Assembly: GCF_024730785.1 (NCBI RefSeq)
Contig: NZ_CP102830.1
Location: 3,510,001-3,574,000 of the forward strand
Source of the DNA: Pseudomonas sp. LS44
Lineage (GTDB): Bacteria; Pseudomonadota; Gammaproteobacteria; Pseudomonadales; Pseudomonadaceae
DNA length: 64,000 bases
Reading direction: 5' to 3'
Part shown: piece by piece, positions 38,432 to 47,911 of the stretch
Position numbering within the stretch: position 1 is the first letter of the stretch
Layout of the letters: each line of letters opens with the position of its first letter
Program-made: the position numbers and the translations under genes
The notes under the pieces: generated by a model
Database searches by the model: none
What the model was told of the DNA's origin: nothing
What the model saw: only the letters and a program-made list of their open reading frames with translations

Positions 38432-39613
38432 ATGCAAGAAGTCGTCATCGTTGCCGCCACCCGTACCGCCATCGGCAGCTTCCAGGGCGCGCTAGCCAAT
38501 ATCCCGGCTCCAGAGTTGGGCGCCGCGGTGATCAAGCGTCTGCTCGAACAGACTGGCCTGGACGGCGCCGAAGTCGACGAAGTGCTGCTCGGCCAGGTGC
38601 TGACCGCGGGCAGCGGGCAGAACCCAGCGCGCCAGGCGGCCATCCTCGCCGGCCTGCCACACGCGGTGCCGGCGATGACGGTCGGCAAGGTCTGCGGCTC
38701 GGGCCTGAAAGCCCTGCACCTGGCCACCCAGGCGATTCGCTGCGGCGATGCCGAAGTGATCATCGCCGGCGGCATGGAAAACATGAGCCTCTCCCCCTAC
38801 GTCATGCCCGGTGCGCGCACCGGCCTGCGCATGGGCCATGCCAAGCTGATCGACACGATGATCCAGGACGGCTTGTGGGATGCCTTCAACGATTACCACA
38901 TGGGCATCACCGCCGAAAATCTGGTGGACAAGTACGCCATCAGCCGTGAAGCCCAGGATGCCTTCGCTGCCGCCTCGCAGCAGAAAGCCGTGACTGCGAT
39001 CGAAGGTGGACGCTTCAAGGATGAAATCACCCCGATCCTGATTCCGCAGCGCAAGGGCGAGCCGCTCAGCTTCGTCACCGACGAGCAACCGCGCGCCGGC
39101 ACCACCGCTGAGGCATTGGCCAAGCTCAAGCCGGCGTTCAAGAAGGACGGCAGCGTGACGGCCGGCAACGCCTCGAGCCTCAACGATGGCGCCGCCGCGG
39201 TGCTGCTGATGAGCGCCGAGAAAGCCAAAGCCCTTGGCCTGCCGGTCCTGGCGCGCATTGCCGGCTACGCCAACGCCGGGGTCGATCCGGCGATCATGGG
39301 CATCGCCCCGGTTTCCGCGACCCAGCGCTGCCTGGCCAAGGCTGGCTGGCAGCTGGCCGACCTCGACCTGATCGAGGCCAACGAAGCCTTCGCCGCCCAA
39401 GCCCTGTCAGTCGGCCAGGAGTTGGGCTGGGACGCCAGCAAGGTCAACGTCAACGGCGGCGCCATCGCCCTCGGCCACCCGATCGGCGCGTCGGGCTGCC
39501 GAGTGTTGGTGACTCTGCTGCACGAGATGATCAAACGCGATGCGAAAAAAGGTCTGGCGACCTTGTGCATCGGCGGCGGCCAAGGCGTGGCGCTGGCTAT
39601 CGAAAGAGCCTGA
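38432..39613 (+). CDS. atoB: Acetyl-CoA acetyltransferase (thiolase)
   Basis: 393 residues. Condenses two acetyl-CoA to acetoacetyl-CoA, or the reverse in ketone and butyrate catabolism. Nucleophile Cys88 ([11 protein letters not shown]), His in [10 protein letters not shown] and second Cys379 (LCIGGGQG) are present. GAGGA lies 7 nt before the ATG. No phaB or ato transporter/CoA-transferase genes lie beside it, so PHA or acetoacetate roles are equally open; the symbol is by similarity. Confidence 0.9.
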   Translation: MQEVVIVAATRTAIGSFQGALANIPAPELGAAVIKRLLEQTGLDGAEVDEVLLGQVLTAGSGQNPARQAAILAGLPHAVPAMTVGKVCGSGLKALHLATQAIRCGDAEVIIAGGMENMSLSPYVMPGARTGLRMGHAKLIDTMIQDGLWDAFNDYHMGITAENLVDKYAISREAQDAFAAASQQKAVTAIEGGRFKDEITPILIPQRKGEPLSFVTDEQPRAGTTAEALAKLKPAFKKDGSVTAGNASSLNDGAAAVLLMSAEKAKALGLPVLARIAGYANAGVDPAIMGIAPVSATQRCLAKAGWQLADLDLIEANEAFAAQALSVGQELGWDASKVNVNGGAIALGHPIGASGCRVLVTLLHEMIKRDAKKGLATLCIGGGQGVALAIERA

Positions 39614-39616
39614 CCC

Positions 39617-39679
39617 GTAGGGCGGGTGAAACCCGCATAGCAGCTCAGCAGCCTGCACCGCGGGTTGCACCCGCCCTAC
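39617..39679. repeat. Palindromic repeat (GTAGGGCGGG type)
   Basis: GTAGGGCGGGTGAAACCCGC and GCGGGTTGCACCCGCCCTAC are imperfect inverted copies, and each arm is itself partly palindromic. It belongs to the same general class as the element at 46216. Confidence 0.75.
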
Positions 39680-39701
39680 CGATTTGCGAACGCCCAAAAT
39701 G

Positions 39702-39725
39702 CGCCGGCCAAGAGCCGGCGTTTTT
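39702..39725 (+). terminator. Intrinsic terminator downstream of the thiolase
   Basis: CGCCGGC, 5-nt loop, GCCGGCG, then five T. It lies about 90 bp past the thiolase stop, beyond the repeat. Confidence 0.85.
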
Positions 39726-39764
39726 GTTGATAAACTGCGCGCCCCCTTTGTCGAGACGCCGCGC

Positions 39765-40781
39765 ATGCCCTCTCTTGATCTGGCGCTGCGCGCCGCGCTC
39801 ACCGCCCGTCTGCCACTGCTCGACGAGTTGCACGCGCATGCCACCGATTGCTATCGGCTGTTCCATGGCAGCCAGGAAGGCGCGCCCGGGCTGACGGTCG
39901 ACCGCTATGGTCCGCAACTACTGGTGCAAAGCTTTCACCAGCCCCTCACTAGCGACGAACTGCTGTACCTGCACGCCACGGTGAATGCGCATCTCGGCCT
40001 CGACTTACTGCTGGTCTACAACGACCGCTCGCAGGGCAATTCGCGCATCGACCGCGACGATCCGGTGTATCGCGCCGACCCGGCCGCCCTGGCTGATCTG
40101 ATCGGCCATGAATGGGGCGTGAACTATCGCGTCCGCGGCCGTCACCCGGGCCAGGACCCGCTGCTGTTCCTCGACCTGCGCAACGCCCGCGGCTGGCTCA
40201 AGGCCCACAGCGCCGGCAAATCGGTGCTCAACCTGTTCGCCTACACCTGCGGCGTGGGGCTCGCTGCCGCGGCCGGTGGCGCGCGGGAAGTGATCAACCT
40301 GGATTTCGCCGAAGGCAATCTGGCGGTCGGCCGCGAGAACGGCGCGCTAAATCCGCACTTGCCGGCCATGCAGTTCATCCAGTCGGATTATTTCCCGGCG
40401 ATCCGTCAATTGGCCGGTCTGCCGGTAGCCGCGCGCCGTGGGCACAAGCAGCCGTCGTATCCACGCCTCGCGGCGCGGCAGTTCGATCTGGTGTTCCTCG
40501 ACCCACCGGCCTGGGCCAAAAGCGCCTTCGGCACGGTCGATCTGCTGCGCGACTACCAGAGCCTGCTCAAGCCAGCGATTCTCGCCACGGCGCAACACGG
40601 CACGCTGATCTGCTGCAACAACCTGGCAAAAGTCGCGATGGCCGATTGGCGCGAACAGGTGCTGCGCTGCGCCGAAAAACTCGGCCGTCCCGTGCGCGAC
40701 TGGAAAACCCTGGCACCGGCGCCGGACTTCCCCTCGCAGGACGGTCAGCCGCCGCTGAAAACGCTGATTCTGCAGTTTTAA
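39765..40781 (+). CDS. RlmI-like class I SAM-dependent rRNA methyltransferase
   Basis: 338 residues. It resembles the COG1092 methyltransferases (RlmI/RlmL-K type): FLDLRNARGWLKAHSAGKSVLNLF, SAM-binding CGVGLAAAAGG with acidic NLDFAEGN, and catalytic-loop motif LDPPAWAKSAFG. It lacks an N-terminal PUA domain as seen in RlmI. 23S rRNA cytosine methylation is plausible but the target base is unproven. The start MPSLDLALRAAL was chosen; the upstream extension lies in the terminator. Confidence 0.82.
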   Translation: MPSLDLALRAALTARLPLLDELHAHATDCYRLFHGSQEGAPGLTVDRYGPQLLVQSFHQPLTSDELLYLHATVNAHLGLDLLLVYNDRSQGNSRIDRDDPVYRADPAALADLIGHEWGVNYRVRGRHPGQDPLLFLDLRNARGWLKAHSAGKSVLNLFAYTCGVGLAAAAGGAREVINLDFAEGNLAVGRENGALNPHLPAMQFIQSDYFPAIRQLAGLPVAARRGHKQPSYPRLAARQFDLVFLDPPAWAKSAFGTVDLLRDYQSLLKPAILATAQHGTLICCNNLAKVAMADWREQVLRCAEKLGRPVRDWKTLAPAPDFPSQDGQPPLKTLILQF

Positions 40782-40889
40782 GCTAGCCCCCCGGAGACGG
40801 GAAAAGTTCGCTGTGAATTGACGCTGGCGCTGACACGCCCATCCCATGCCATACTCCAGAGCACTCTGCCTGGAAGATGACGTCGAGCT

Positions 40890-43800
40890 ATGTCCAAAGG
40901 ATTGAAACGCGCCGCCGGAGCGCTGCTGATTGCCCTGGGTTTGTATTGCCTGCTGGGCTTCCTCGTTGTGCCGGGTATCGCCCTGCATGTGATCAACCAG
41001 CAGTTGGCCAAGTACGCCAAAGTACCGGCCAGCCTGGAACGCCTGGAATTCAACCCGTTCAGCCTGGAGCTGACCCTGTGGGGCCTGCGCATTGGCGAAA
41101 GCGACAAGCCGCACGTTGGCTTCCAGCGCCTGTACGCCAACCTGCAGACCGACAGTCTGTGGAGCGGCGCCTTGCACCTGGCGTCAGTCGAGCTGGAGAA
41201 ATCGCATACCGCCGTACTGTTCGCCAAAGATGGCACGCTGAATCTGACCCAGTTGTTCGCGCTGCCACCCAGTGAGCCCAAGCCCGTCGATCAGCCGCCC
41301 AGCGACCCTTTCCCGCTGCGTATCGACCAGATCGCCTTGATCGAAGGCGGCCTGCATTTCCAGGACTTGCGCCCCAGCGAACCGGTCGAATTTGTCTATG
41401 ACTCACTCAATCTCGAGCTGAAGAAGCTCAGTACCCTGCCCGAAGACCTCTCCGACATAACCCTGGTGGCCAAGGGGCCGTATGGCGGACAGATTGACTG
41501 GCACGGCCAGATTAGCCTGACGCCGATCACCTCCAGCGGCCATCTGCAAGTCACCCACGGCAGCATGAAAGCCTTCTGGCCGTATGTCCGCGACGCCGCG
41601 CCGCTGGTTTTGGAAAAAGGCGTGCTGAGCCTGTCCACCGATTATCGGTTGGACCTCAGCAAAGGCACGGCGCTGTTCCTCGACAATACCGCTGCCACCA
41701 TCGAGCAGTTCGCCATGAAGGCGCCAGATGGCCGCCCGCTGGTTAATCTGGAACGTTTTGATGTGAGCGAAACCTCCGTCGACCTAGTCAAGCAGCAGGT
41801 CGTGGTCGGCAAGATCCGCAGCCAGAACCTGGAAACCTGGGCGGCTCGTGAGAAGGATGGTGAACTCGATTGGCAAAAGCTGTTCGCCTCCCACCAGCGC
41901 CCGCCAGCGCCGACCCCGGAGCTCGCTGCCAAAGCCGCACCCGAAGCCGCTCCGCAAACTGCTGTGCCACCTGTGCCGGCAGCAGCACCACCCAGCGACA
42001 GCACCAATGCCCCGGTGGCCGCAGCAAACACCCAACCAGCCGCCCCCACTCCACCGCCAACCCCCGCTCCCGAAACGAGCGCGGACAAACCCTGGCAAGT
42101 GCTGCTCAACGACACCCAATTGCGCGGCTACCGCATTCACCTCGCCGATCGTCAGCCCGCCGAGGCCGTGGCGCTGGAGATCGGCCCGCTGAATCTCGAT
42201 CTGTATAAATTCGATAGCCTCAACCAGTCGCCCTTCACCCTCAAGCTCGACAGCGGGCTGGGCAAAGAAGGTCAGCTGAGCGCCGAAGGCGAGGTCAATC
42301 TGGCGCCGGTCAGCGCCAAGCTTAAAGTCGCCACGCGGAATATCGATCTGCGCATCGCGCAGGCCTACATCAGCCCGCTGATCCGCCTGGAACTGCGCAG
42401 CGGCCAGCTCGGCAGCGATCTCGACGTCGACCTTAAAAGCACCGAACCGCTGGCCTTCGGCGTGCGCGGCCGAGCGGAAATCAATCAGCTGCATACGCTC
42501 GATACCCTCAAGGAGCGCGATTTCGTCAAATGGCAAAAGCTGGTCCTCGACGGTCTCAATTATCAACATGAGGATCGCCTGGAAATCGCCAAGGTCAGCC
42601 TCAGCCAGCCCTATGCACGGGTGATCATCAACGAGGACCAGACCACCAACGTCAACGACCTGCTGATCGCCCAAGCGCCTGCCCCAGTCAAACAGGCGCC
42701 GGCAGCCGCCAAGCCGGCGAGCAAACCGTTGGGCATCCGCATTGGCGAGGTGAATATCGCTGATGGCTCGGCCAACTTCGCCGACTTCAGCCTGCGCCCC
42801 AACTTCGCCACGGCGATCCAGCAGCTCAACGGGCGCATCGGCACGCTGGACAGCCGCAAGCCGCAACCGGCCAAGGTGGCGATCAAGGGCAAGGTCGACC
42901 GCTACGCGCCGATGAGCATCATGGGCAGCGTCAATCCGTTCGACCCGCTGGACAGCCTCGACCTAACCACCAGTTTCAAGAACGTCGAGCTGACCACCCT
43001 GACGCCTTACTCCGGCAAGTTCGCTGGCTACCGCATCCGCAAGGGTCGGTTGAATATCGATCTGCACTATCAGATCGAGAAGAAGCAGCTGAAGGCGGAA
43101 AACAAGGTGGTGGTCGAACATCTGCAACTGGGCGAAAAAGTCGACAGCCCGAACGCCGTCGATCTACCAATTCGCCTGGCGGTGGCTTTGCTGAAGGACA
43201 CCGAAGGCAAGATCCAGATCGAATTACCGGTGGCCGGCGACCTCAACAATCCGCAGTTCAGCGTCATGCCGATCGTCTGGCAAACCCTGCGCAACCTGGT
43301 GTTGCGTGCCGTGCAGGCACCCTTCAAGTTCATCGCCGGGCTGGTTAGCGGCGGCGGGGATGTTGACCTCAGCAGTGTGTCCTTCTCGCCGGGTGGCAAC
43401 GAGTTGGACGACCAAGCACAAGGCACCCTCAACACCCTGGCCAAGGCGCTTAAGGAACGACCGTTGCTGCGCCTGGAAGTCGAAGGCATGAGCGCGCAAA
43501 GCAGCGACGGCGCCTTGCTGGCCGAACAGAGGCTACAGCGCGAATACCAGAGCACTTACTACAAGATTCTGCAGCGCCGTGGCGACAAAGTACCGGCCGA
43601 AGCCAGCCAGTTGAAAGTCCCGGAAGACGAGCAAGCCTCACTGCTTGAAGGTGTCTATCGCACCCGCCTGAAGCAGCAACCGCCAGCGGAATGGAAAGAG
43701 CTCGGCGACGACGAACGGGCGACCAAGATGCGCGAAGCGGTACTGCAGTCCTGGGGCCAAAGCGAGTTGCTCCTGCGTCAGCTGGCCCAGGCACGCGCGG

Positions 43801-43934
43801 CGCAAATCAAGGACTATCTGGTCGACAAAGGCGGTCTGCAGGACGAGCGCATCTACCTGCTAGATGTCAGCCTGGCGGAGGCCGCCGAGGGTGACGGCAA
43901 GGTGGCCACTCAGTTGCATCTGGATAGCGATTAA
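40890..43934 (+). CDS. DUF748 domain-containing AsmA-like envelope protein
   Basis: 1014 residues. An N-terminal membrane anchor (about 8-30) is followed by a large periplasmic portion of the DUF748 family, related in style to AsmA/TamB-like repeat beta proteins: repeated units such as VPASLERLEFNPFSLELTLWGLRI and KVSLSQPYARVIINEDQTTNV. A Pro/Ala-rich linker lies at about 345-400. The C-terminal 170 residues (FSPGGNELDDQAQGTLNTLAKAL, LRLEVEGMSA) look OmpA-like. A role in outer-membrane lipid or envelope homeostasis is a guess from fold. Confidence 0.82.
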   Translation: MSKGLKRAAGALLIALGLYCLLGFLVVPGIALHVINQQLAKYAKVPASLERLEFNPFSLELTLWGLRIGESDKPHVGFQRLYANLQTDSLWSGALHLASVELEKSHTAVLFAKDGTLNLTQLFALPPSEPKPVDQPPSDPFPLRIDQIALIEGGLHFQDLRPSEPVEFVYDSLNLELKKLSTLPEDLSDITLVAKGPYGGQIDWHGQISLTPITSSGHLQVTHGSMKAFWPYVRDAAPLVLEKGVLSLSTDYRLDLSKGTALFLDNTAATIEQFAMKAPDGRPLVNLERFDVSETSVDLVKQQVVVGKIRSQNLETWAAREKDGELDWQKLFASHQRPPAPTPELAAKAAPEAAPQTAVPPVPAAAPPSDSTNAPVAAANTQPAAPTPPPTPAPETSADKPWQVLLNDTQLRGYRIHLADRQPAEAVALEIGPLNLDLYKFDSLNQSPFTLKLDSGLGKEGQLSAEGEVNLAPVSAKLKVATRNIDLRIAQAYISPLIRLELRSGQLGSDLDVDLKSTEPLAFGVRGRAEINQLHTLDTLKERDFVKWQKLVLDGLNYQHEDRLEIAKVSLSQPYARVIINEDQTTNVNDLLIAQAPAPVKQAPAAAKPASKPLGIRIGEVNIADGSANFADFSLRPNFATAIQQLNGRIGTLDSRKPQPAKVAIKGKVDRYAPMSIMGSVNPFDPLDSLDLTTSFKNVELTTLTPYSGKFAGYRIRKGRLNIDLHYQIEKKQLKAENKVVVEHLQLGEKVDSPNAVDLPIRLAVALLKDTEGKIQIELPVAGDLNNPQFSVMPIVWQTLRNLVLRAVQAPFKFIAGLVSGGGDVDLSSVSFSPGGNELDDQAQGTLNTLAKALKERPLLRLEVEGMSAQSSDGALLAEQRLQREYQSTYYKILQRRGDKVPAEASQLKVPEDEQASLLEGVYRTRLKQQPPAEWKELGDDERATKMREAVLQSWGQSELLLRQLAQARAAQIKDYLVDKGGLQDERIYLLDVSLAEAAEGDGKVATQLHLDSD

Positions 43935-44010
43935 GCGCCCCCTTTCACCCTGCGCGGTACGCTAACCCATAGCTGACCGCGCCTCAGCCAAGCCCCTACG
44001 GACCCGCCCC

Positions 44011-44325
44011 ATGAACCGTCTGCGCCTTGCCACCACCCTTTGCCTGCCGCTGCTGGCACTCGCCGCACCGGCCTTTGCCGCATCGACGCTGCGCTGTGGC
44101 AGCGGTCTGGTCAGCCTGGGCGATCACGCCAGCGAAGTGCAGAGCAAATGCGGGCAACCGCGCACCCGCGACTTTCTCGGCTATCGCCAAGTGCTCGACG
44201 ATGACGGCTACCAACAAGAAGTGAGCGTCGAGGAATGGTCCTACGCGATGAGCGGCGGCATGCTCTATTTTTTGCGCTTCGAGGGTAACCGCCTGGCCAA
44301 GATCGAGAGCAAGCGCGGGAACTGA
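44011..44325 (+). CDS. DUF2845 exported protein, copy 1
   Basis: 104 residues with a signal peptide ending APAFAAS, then a DUF2845 domain (LRCGSGLVSLGDHASEVQSKCGQP, then YFLRFEGNRLAKIESKRGN). Two Cys, at the RCG and KCG motifs, may form a disulfide. The fold resembles BamE-like domains, from family knowledge. First of two tandem paralogues. Confidence 0.85.
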   Translation: MNRLRLATTLCLPLLALAAPAFAASTLRCGSGLVSLGDHASEVQSKCGQPRTRDFLGYRQVLDDDGYQQEVSVEEWSYAMSGGMLYFLRFEGNRLAKIESKRGN

Positions 44326-44362
44326 TAGGCTTGCCGCCCCCTTGGAGAGAATACCAACTGCG

Positions 44363-44641
44363 ATGAAATCTTTGCCTCTGCTCATCCTGCCCCTGCTCCT
44401 GCTGGCAGGCGCAGCATCCGCCTCGTTGCGTTGCGACAAAGGCATTATCAGCGAAGGTGACCGCACCTCGGAGGTCATCAGTAAGTGCGGGCCTCCAGAC
44501 AATAAAAGCTTCGTCGGCTACAGCTCCGGCGGCGACCGTCCCGTTGAGGAGTGGGTCTACAGCCGCAGCGGCGGGATGATCTACTTTCTGCGCTTCGAGG
44601 GCGGTCGCCTAACGCACATCGACAGCAAACGCGGTAACTGA
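44363..44641 (+). CDS. DUF2845 exported protein, copy 2
   Basis: 92 residues, signal peptide ending GAASAS. The domain LRCDKGIISEGDRTSEVISKCGPP and C-terminal YFLRFEGGRLTHIDSKRGN closely match the preceding gene, so the pair arose by tandem duplication. The loop between the Cys motifs is shorter here. The ATG was chosen; a GGAGAG about 15 nt upstream is rather distant. Function unknown. Confidence 0.83.
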   Translation: MKSLPLLILPLLLLAGAASASLRCDKGIISEGDRTSEVISKCGPPDNKSFVGYSSGGDRPVEEWVYSRSGGMIYFLRFEGGRLTHIDSKRGN

Positions 44642-44665
44642 CCGCGACCACGCCAAGGACGGCCC

Positions 44666-46135
44666 ATGCTGATTATCCCTGCTGAACATCCGCTGAACTG
44701 GAAGAAGCCACCGGTCATTACTCTGCTGCTGGTGCTGCTCAACGTGCTGATCTACTTCGCCTATCAGGGTGGCGATCAGGCGCGTGAAGAGCAGGCGGCC
44801 AAGCTGTACCTGGACGGCGGTCTGCTCAGTCGCGAGCGGGCATTGTTTGTCGACTCTTTCGGCCACCGCCGCGAGCTGGATGAGGCGCATAAAAAAGCCG
44901 TCGCCGCACTGCCACGCAGCCAGTTGGCCACCCTGGTTCTGAGCGATCTGGAGTTCGAGCAGCGTATTCACCATGACCCCGCCTACCAGGCCGACCCAGC
45001 CTGGCAACAGGCACGCCAGCGCGCCGAGGCGGCGCGCGATCAGATCAGCCGCTACCGCTTTGGCTTCATTCCAGCCAAGTTCAGCGTGCAGGGCCTGTTT
45101 GGCGCCATGTTTCTGCACGCCGACTTCAGCCATCTGGCCGGCAATATGCTGTTCCTGTTTATCTTCGGCTTCGCCCTCGAAATCGCCTTGGGGCGCTGGC
45201 TGTATCTGGGCCTGTATCTGTTCAGCGGCCTGGCCTCGCACCTGCTCTGGTGGATGCTCGACCCGGCGTGGGTCACCGGCATCGGCGCCTCGGGTGCCAT
45301 CGCCGGATTGATGGGCATGTATCTGGGCGTTTACGGCATGCGCCGGATCAATTTTTTCTACTGGCTAGGGCCGCTGTTTGGCTATTTTCGCGCGCCGGCG
45401 CTGTGGATTTTGCCGATCTGGATGGGCAAGGAGCTGTACGGCTTGTTGCTGGCCGCCGATCACGTCAACTACTACGCGCACCTCGGCGGTATGGCCGCGG
45501 GTTTTCTCGCAGTTTGGCTACCCCGTCAAGGCGGCCGCCTGAAAGTCGACGAAAGCTATCTGCACAAGGAAGATCCAGACGCGCCGTTCAAGCGCGAACT
45601 GCAAGGGCTTGATCAGCTGATTGGGCGTTTTGCCTTGGATCAGGTCGCGCCCCGAGGCCTCGATCTGCTGCAGCGTTATCCGGGGCGCATCGAGCTGCTC
45701 GACAAACTCTATCCGGTCGCCCAGGGCCGCCAGGACAAGGCACTGCTCACTGCCGTGCTTAAACAGCTCTTCGCGCTGCCGCCATCGCCAGGCGAACGGG
45801 CTCTGCTCCTGCGTATGGCGCAGGACAGCAACACCGCCACGCCCGCGCTGTTGCTGCATTCCGGGGTCCAGGCCCATCTGCTGCGTAACTTGCTGCGCGC
45901 CAGTGAGGCGCGCGCGGCGTTGTCGGTCTGGCGTCGCCTCGGCCAACTGACGACGCGGCCCACGGACTTTGCCGCACTGACCCTACATTTGGCCAAGCTC
46001 CTGGATCGTCAGGATCTCACCACCATCAGCGAGCTGAATCGCTTGCTGGCCCATGCCTATCCGGCCAGCGAGCAAGCCCAGCACTTGGCGCTGTATTGCC
46101 AGCATCTGGCTGCTCGCCATTCTGTGGCGCGCTGA
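44666..46135 (+). CDS. Rhomboid-family intramembrane serine protease with C-terminal extension
   Basis: 489 residues. Membrane domain (about 18-285) with catalytic Ser209 in GIGASGAIAGLMG and His272 in YYAHLGGMAAG, plus the conserved MFLHADFSHLAGNMLFL; it cleaves transmembrane helices of membrane proteins. A large soluble loop (about 40-125) follows the first helix, and the C-terminal 200 residues form a helical, TPR-like cytoplasmic extension. Both catalytic residues are present. Substrate unknown; the exported DUF2845 proteins lie directly upstream. Confidence 0.9.
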   Translation: MLIIPAEHPLNWKKPPVITLLLVLLNVLIYFAYQGGDQAREEQAAKLYLDGGLLSRERALFVDSFGHRRELDEAHKKAVAALPRSQLATLVLSDLEFEQRIHHDPAYQADPAWQQARQRAEAARDQISRYRFGFIPAKFSVQGLFGAMFLHADFSHLAGNMLFLFIFGFALEIALGRWLYLGLYLFSGLASHLLWWMLDPAWVTGIGASGAIAGLMGMYLGVYGMRRINFFYWLGPLFGYFRAPALWILPIWMGKELYGLLLAADHVNYYAHLGGMAAGFLAVWLPRQGGRLKVDESYLHKEDPDAPFKRELQGLDQLIGRFALDQVAPRGLDLLQRYPGRIELLDKLYPVAQGRQDKALLTAVLKQLFALPPSPGERALLLRMAQDSNTATPALLLHSGVQAHLLRNLLRASEARAALSVWRRLGQLTTRPTDFAALTLHLAKLLDRQDLTTISELNRLLAHAYPASEQAQHLALYCQHLAARHSVAR

Positions 46136-46215
46136 TCGGCTTTTTAGGCCGATGAAAAAGGCTATATCCCAGCTGTGTGTTGGTGGCGCGGATGGCTGCC
46201 GAAACTCGGTGTTTC

Positions 46216-46323
46216 CGTAGGGTGGGTTAGTCGCGCAGCGGCGTAACCCACCATCGATGCTACAAGGCATTGCCGGCCTGACTGCCGGTCGGTGGGTTAC
46301 GCCTTCGGCTAACCCACCCTACG
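46216..46323. repeat. Palindromic repeat pair (GTAGGGTGGG type)
   Basis: CGTAGGGTGGGTTAGTCGCG, with continuation GTAACCCACC, and the inverted copy GGTGGGTTACGCCTTCGG, ending CCCACCCTACG, flank a 38-nt spacer. Each arm is internally palindromic. Nothing else is visible in the 260-bp gap between the rhomboid gene and the next gene. Confidence 0.8.
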
Positions 46324-46395
46324 CGAGACCATGCAACACGTAACTGGGACATAGCTATGAAAAAAACCTGCAACTTGCATGACTCTCCGCTGGTT

Positions 46396-47811
46396 TCAGG
46401 AGCGTTCCGCCAAACGCGTCAGGGTCGCTTCCAGCGTCGCTACGTCATCGAGTAACGGCGACTGCGGGTAGCGGGCCCTAATGAAGGCTAGGAGCTTGCG
46501 CGCCGGCTCCACTTGGCCGAGGTTCTCGGCAAAACCGCGGGCCGCGAGCAGGTAGGCGCGGGCAATATGCGGATAGTCGGGAAAGCGTTGGTGCAGGTTG
46601 CGCAGCAAGCTCAGCGCCTCGTGGGTCTTGTGACGCATCAGCAGAGCCTCGGCGAGTTTTTCGCAGATCAGTGCATCGTCCGGGAGAAAGTCGGCCTGCA
46701 GCTGGCGAGCATTGAGCAGCGCAGTTGCCGCCAATGCCGGGTTGCTGCGCGTGGCCAACGGCAAGTAATGCTGGAGATGGCGCAGGCAGCGGTCCCGCGC
46801 ATTCAGTCCATAGAGCAATTGGTGAAACCGCTCGTTCAGCTTGAGATCATCCGGCATCCGTTCCAATGCCATCCGTAGGGTCTCCAGGGCTTGGCCGCTC
46901 TGGCCCTCCTTCAGGCGGACCTCAGCTTCAGCCAACGCTCGGCGGCGTAAATATTCGCCTTCTGGAAAACCGGCGTGTCCCTCCTCGTCGGCGATGACAT
47001 AGCCCAGCGCGGCCTGATACTGAAACACCGCGTAGCCCATCATGGCGCACATCACCACGCCGAAATAACCGAACAGGAACGCCGCTACCGGCATCAGTAC
47101 GACCCGCGGCAGGCCGCTGGAAAGCATGTAAATGACCCAGCTCGGTGATTGCCAGAGGATGAACAAAAACGCGCAGAGAATCAGATAACGCCAGCCCATG
47201 GCCTTGATGACCTGACCCACTTCGTCTGGGCTCAGCGCCGAGCCCAGGGTTTTATCCAACGCCAGGCGGATGATGCTGGCCGGCAATGCCAGCAGCAGCC
47301 CCAGAGTGACTGCCCAGTACAACGCCTCACTATCGAAGTCGACGGCCAGCCAGAGCGCGGCAAAAGCCAGAATGAAGATCACCAATTGCTTGAAGAACAA
47401 GCCAAAGCCATCGCCGCTGAAGGCGCTCAGCAGGCTCGGTGCCTGGGACTCGGCCTGACTATTGGCCTCAATCACGCTGTAGAAGTATTTGGTGGCGATA
47501 CTGAACAGAATCAGCCAGAGCAGTATCGAGTTCGGCATGAACAAGCTGGCTAGGGCCAGCAGCGCACTGACGGCCAGCGGCCCGCTTTGCAGGGCATAGA
47601 CGAAGAAGCGCGGAATCCGCTCCCAGAAAGGCTGCGCGGTATTGGCCGCACCGAGAAAATCGAGCTTGCCCGAGCATAACGGGCACGTCGGGGTGTGCTC
47701 CGGCGCGTCGGCACTCAGGGGAATACAGCAGTCGCCATAAAAGCGCTGACACGGCACGCAATGCCAGGTTGCCGGTTGCGCCGAGTGATAGTGGCAGAGC
47801 GTCTTGTCCAT
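46396..47811 (-). CDS. Zinc-finger membrane protein with C-terminal TPR-like domain
   Basis: Unnamed family, 471 residues. An N-terminal zinc-binding region resembles a B-box: Cys6, His7/His9, Cys18, Cys21, Cys28/Cys29, His39, Cys43 and Cys46. Six or so transmembrane helices follow (about 70-265). The C-terminal 190 residues are helical repeats of TPR type (AEVRLKEGQSGQALETLRMALERMPDD, then HKTHEALSLLRNLHQRFPDY). Such an arrangement suggests a membrane-anchored scaffold. It is convergent with the rhomboid gene, tail to tail across the repeat. Confidence 0.75.
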   Translation of the reverse strand: MDKTLCHYHSAQPATWHCVPCQRFYGDCCIPLSADAPEHTPTCPLCSGKLDFLGAANTAQPFWERIPRFFVYALQSGPLAVSALLALASLFMPNSILLWLILFSIATKYFYSVIEANSQAESQAPSLLSAFSGDGFGLFFKQLVIFILAFAALWLAVDFDSEALYWAVTLGLLLALPASIIRLALDKTLGSALSPDEVGQVIKAMGWRYLILCAFLFILWQSPSWVIYMLSSGLPRVVLMPVAAFLFGYFGVVMCAMMGYAVFQYQAALGYVIADEEGHAGFPEGEYLRRRALAEAEVRLKEGQSGQALETLRMALERMPDDLKLNERFHQLLYGLNARDRCLRHLQHYLPLATRSNPALAATALLNARQLQADFLPDDALICEKLAEALLMRHKTHEALSLLRNLHQRFPDYPHIARAYLLAARGFAENLGQVEPARKLLAFIRARYPQSPLLDDVATLEATLTRLAERS

Positions 47812-47861
47812 GCGAAAACATCCTTGTCGAGGCGCATTTAAAAAACCCAGTGTACCGAACG

Positions 47862-47892
47862 AAAAAAGGGCCCGCTAAGGGGCCCTTTTTTT
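47862..47892. terminator. Bidirectional terminator between pnp and the zinc-finger gene
   Basis: A-rich run, GGGCCC, 6-nt loop, GGGCCC, seven T. Both orientations end in a T-run. It lies 20 bp past the pnp stop on the minus strand. Confidence 0.88.
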
Positions 47893-47911
47893 CCAGTTGC
47901 CAGCGGCGGGA

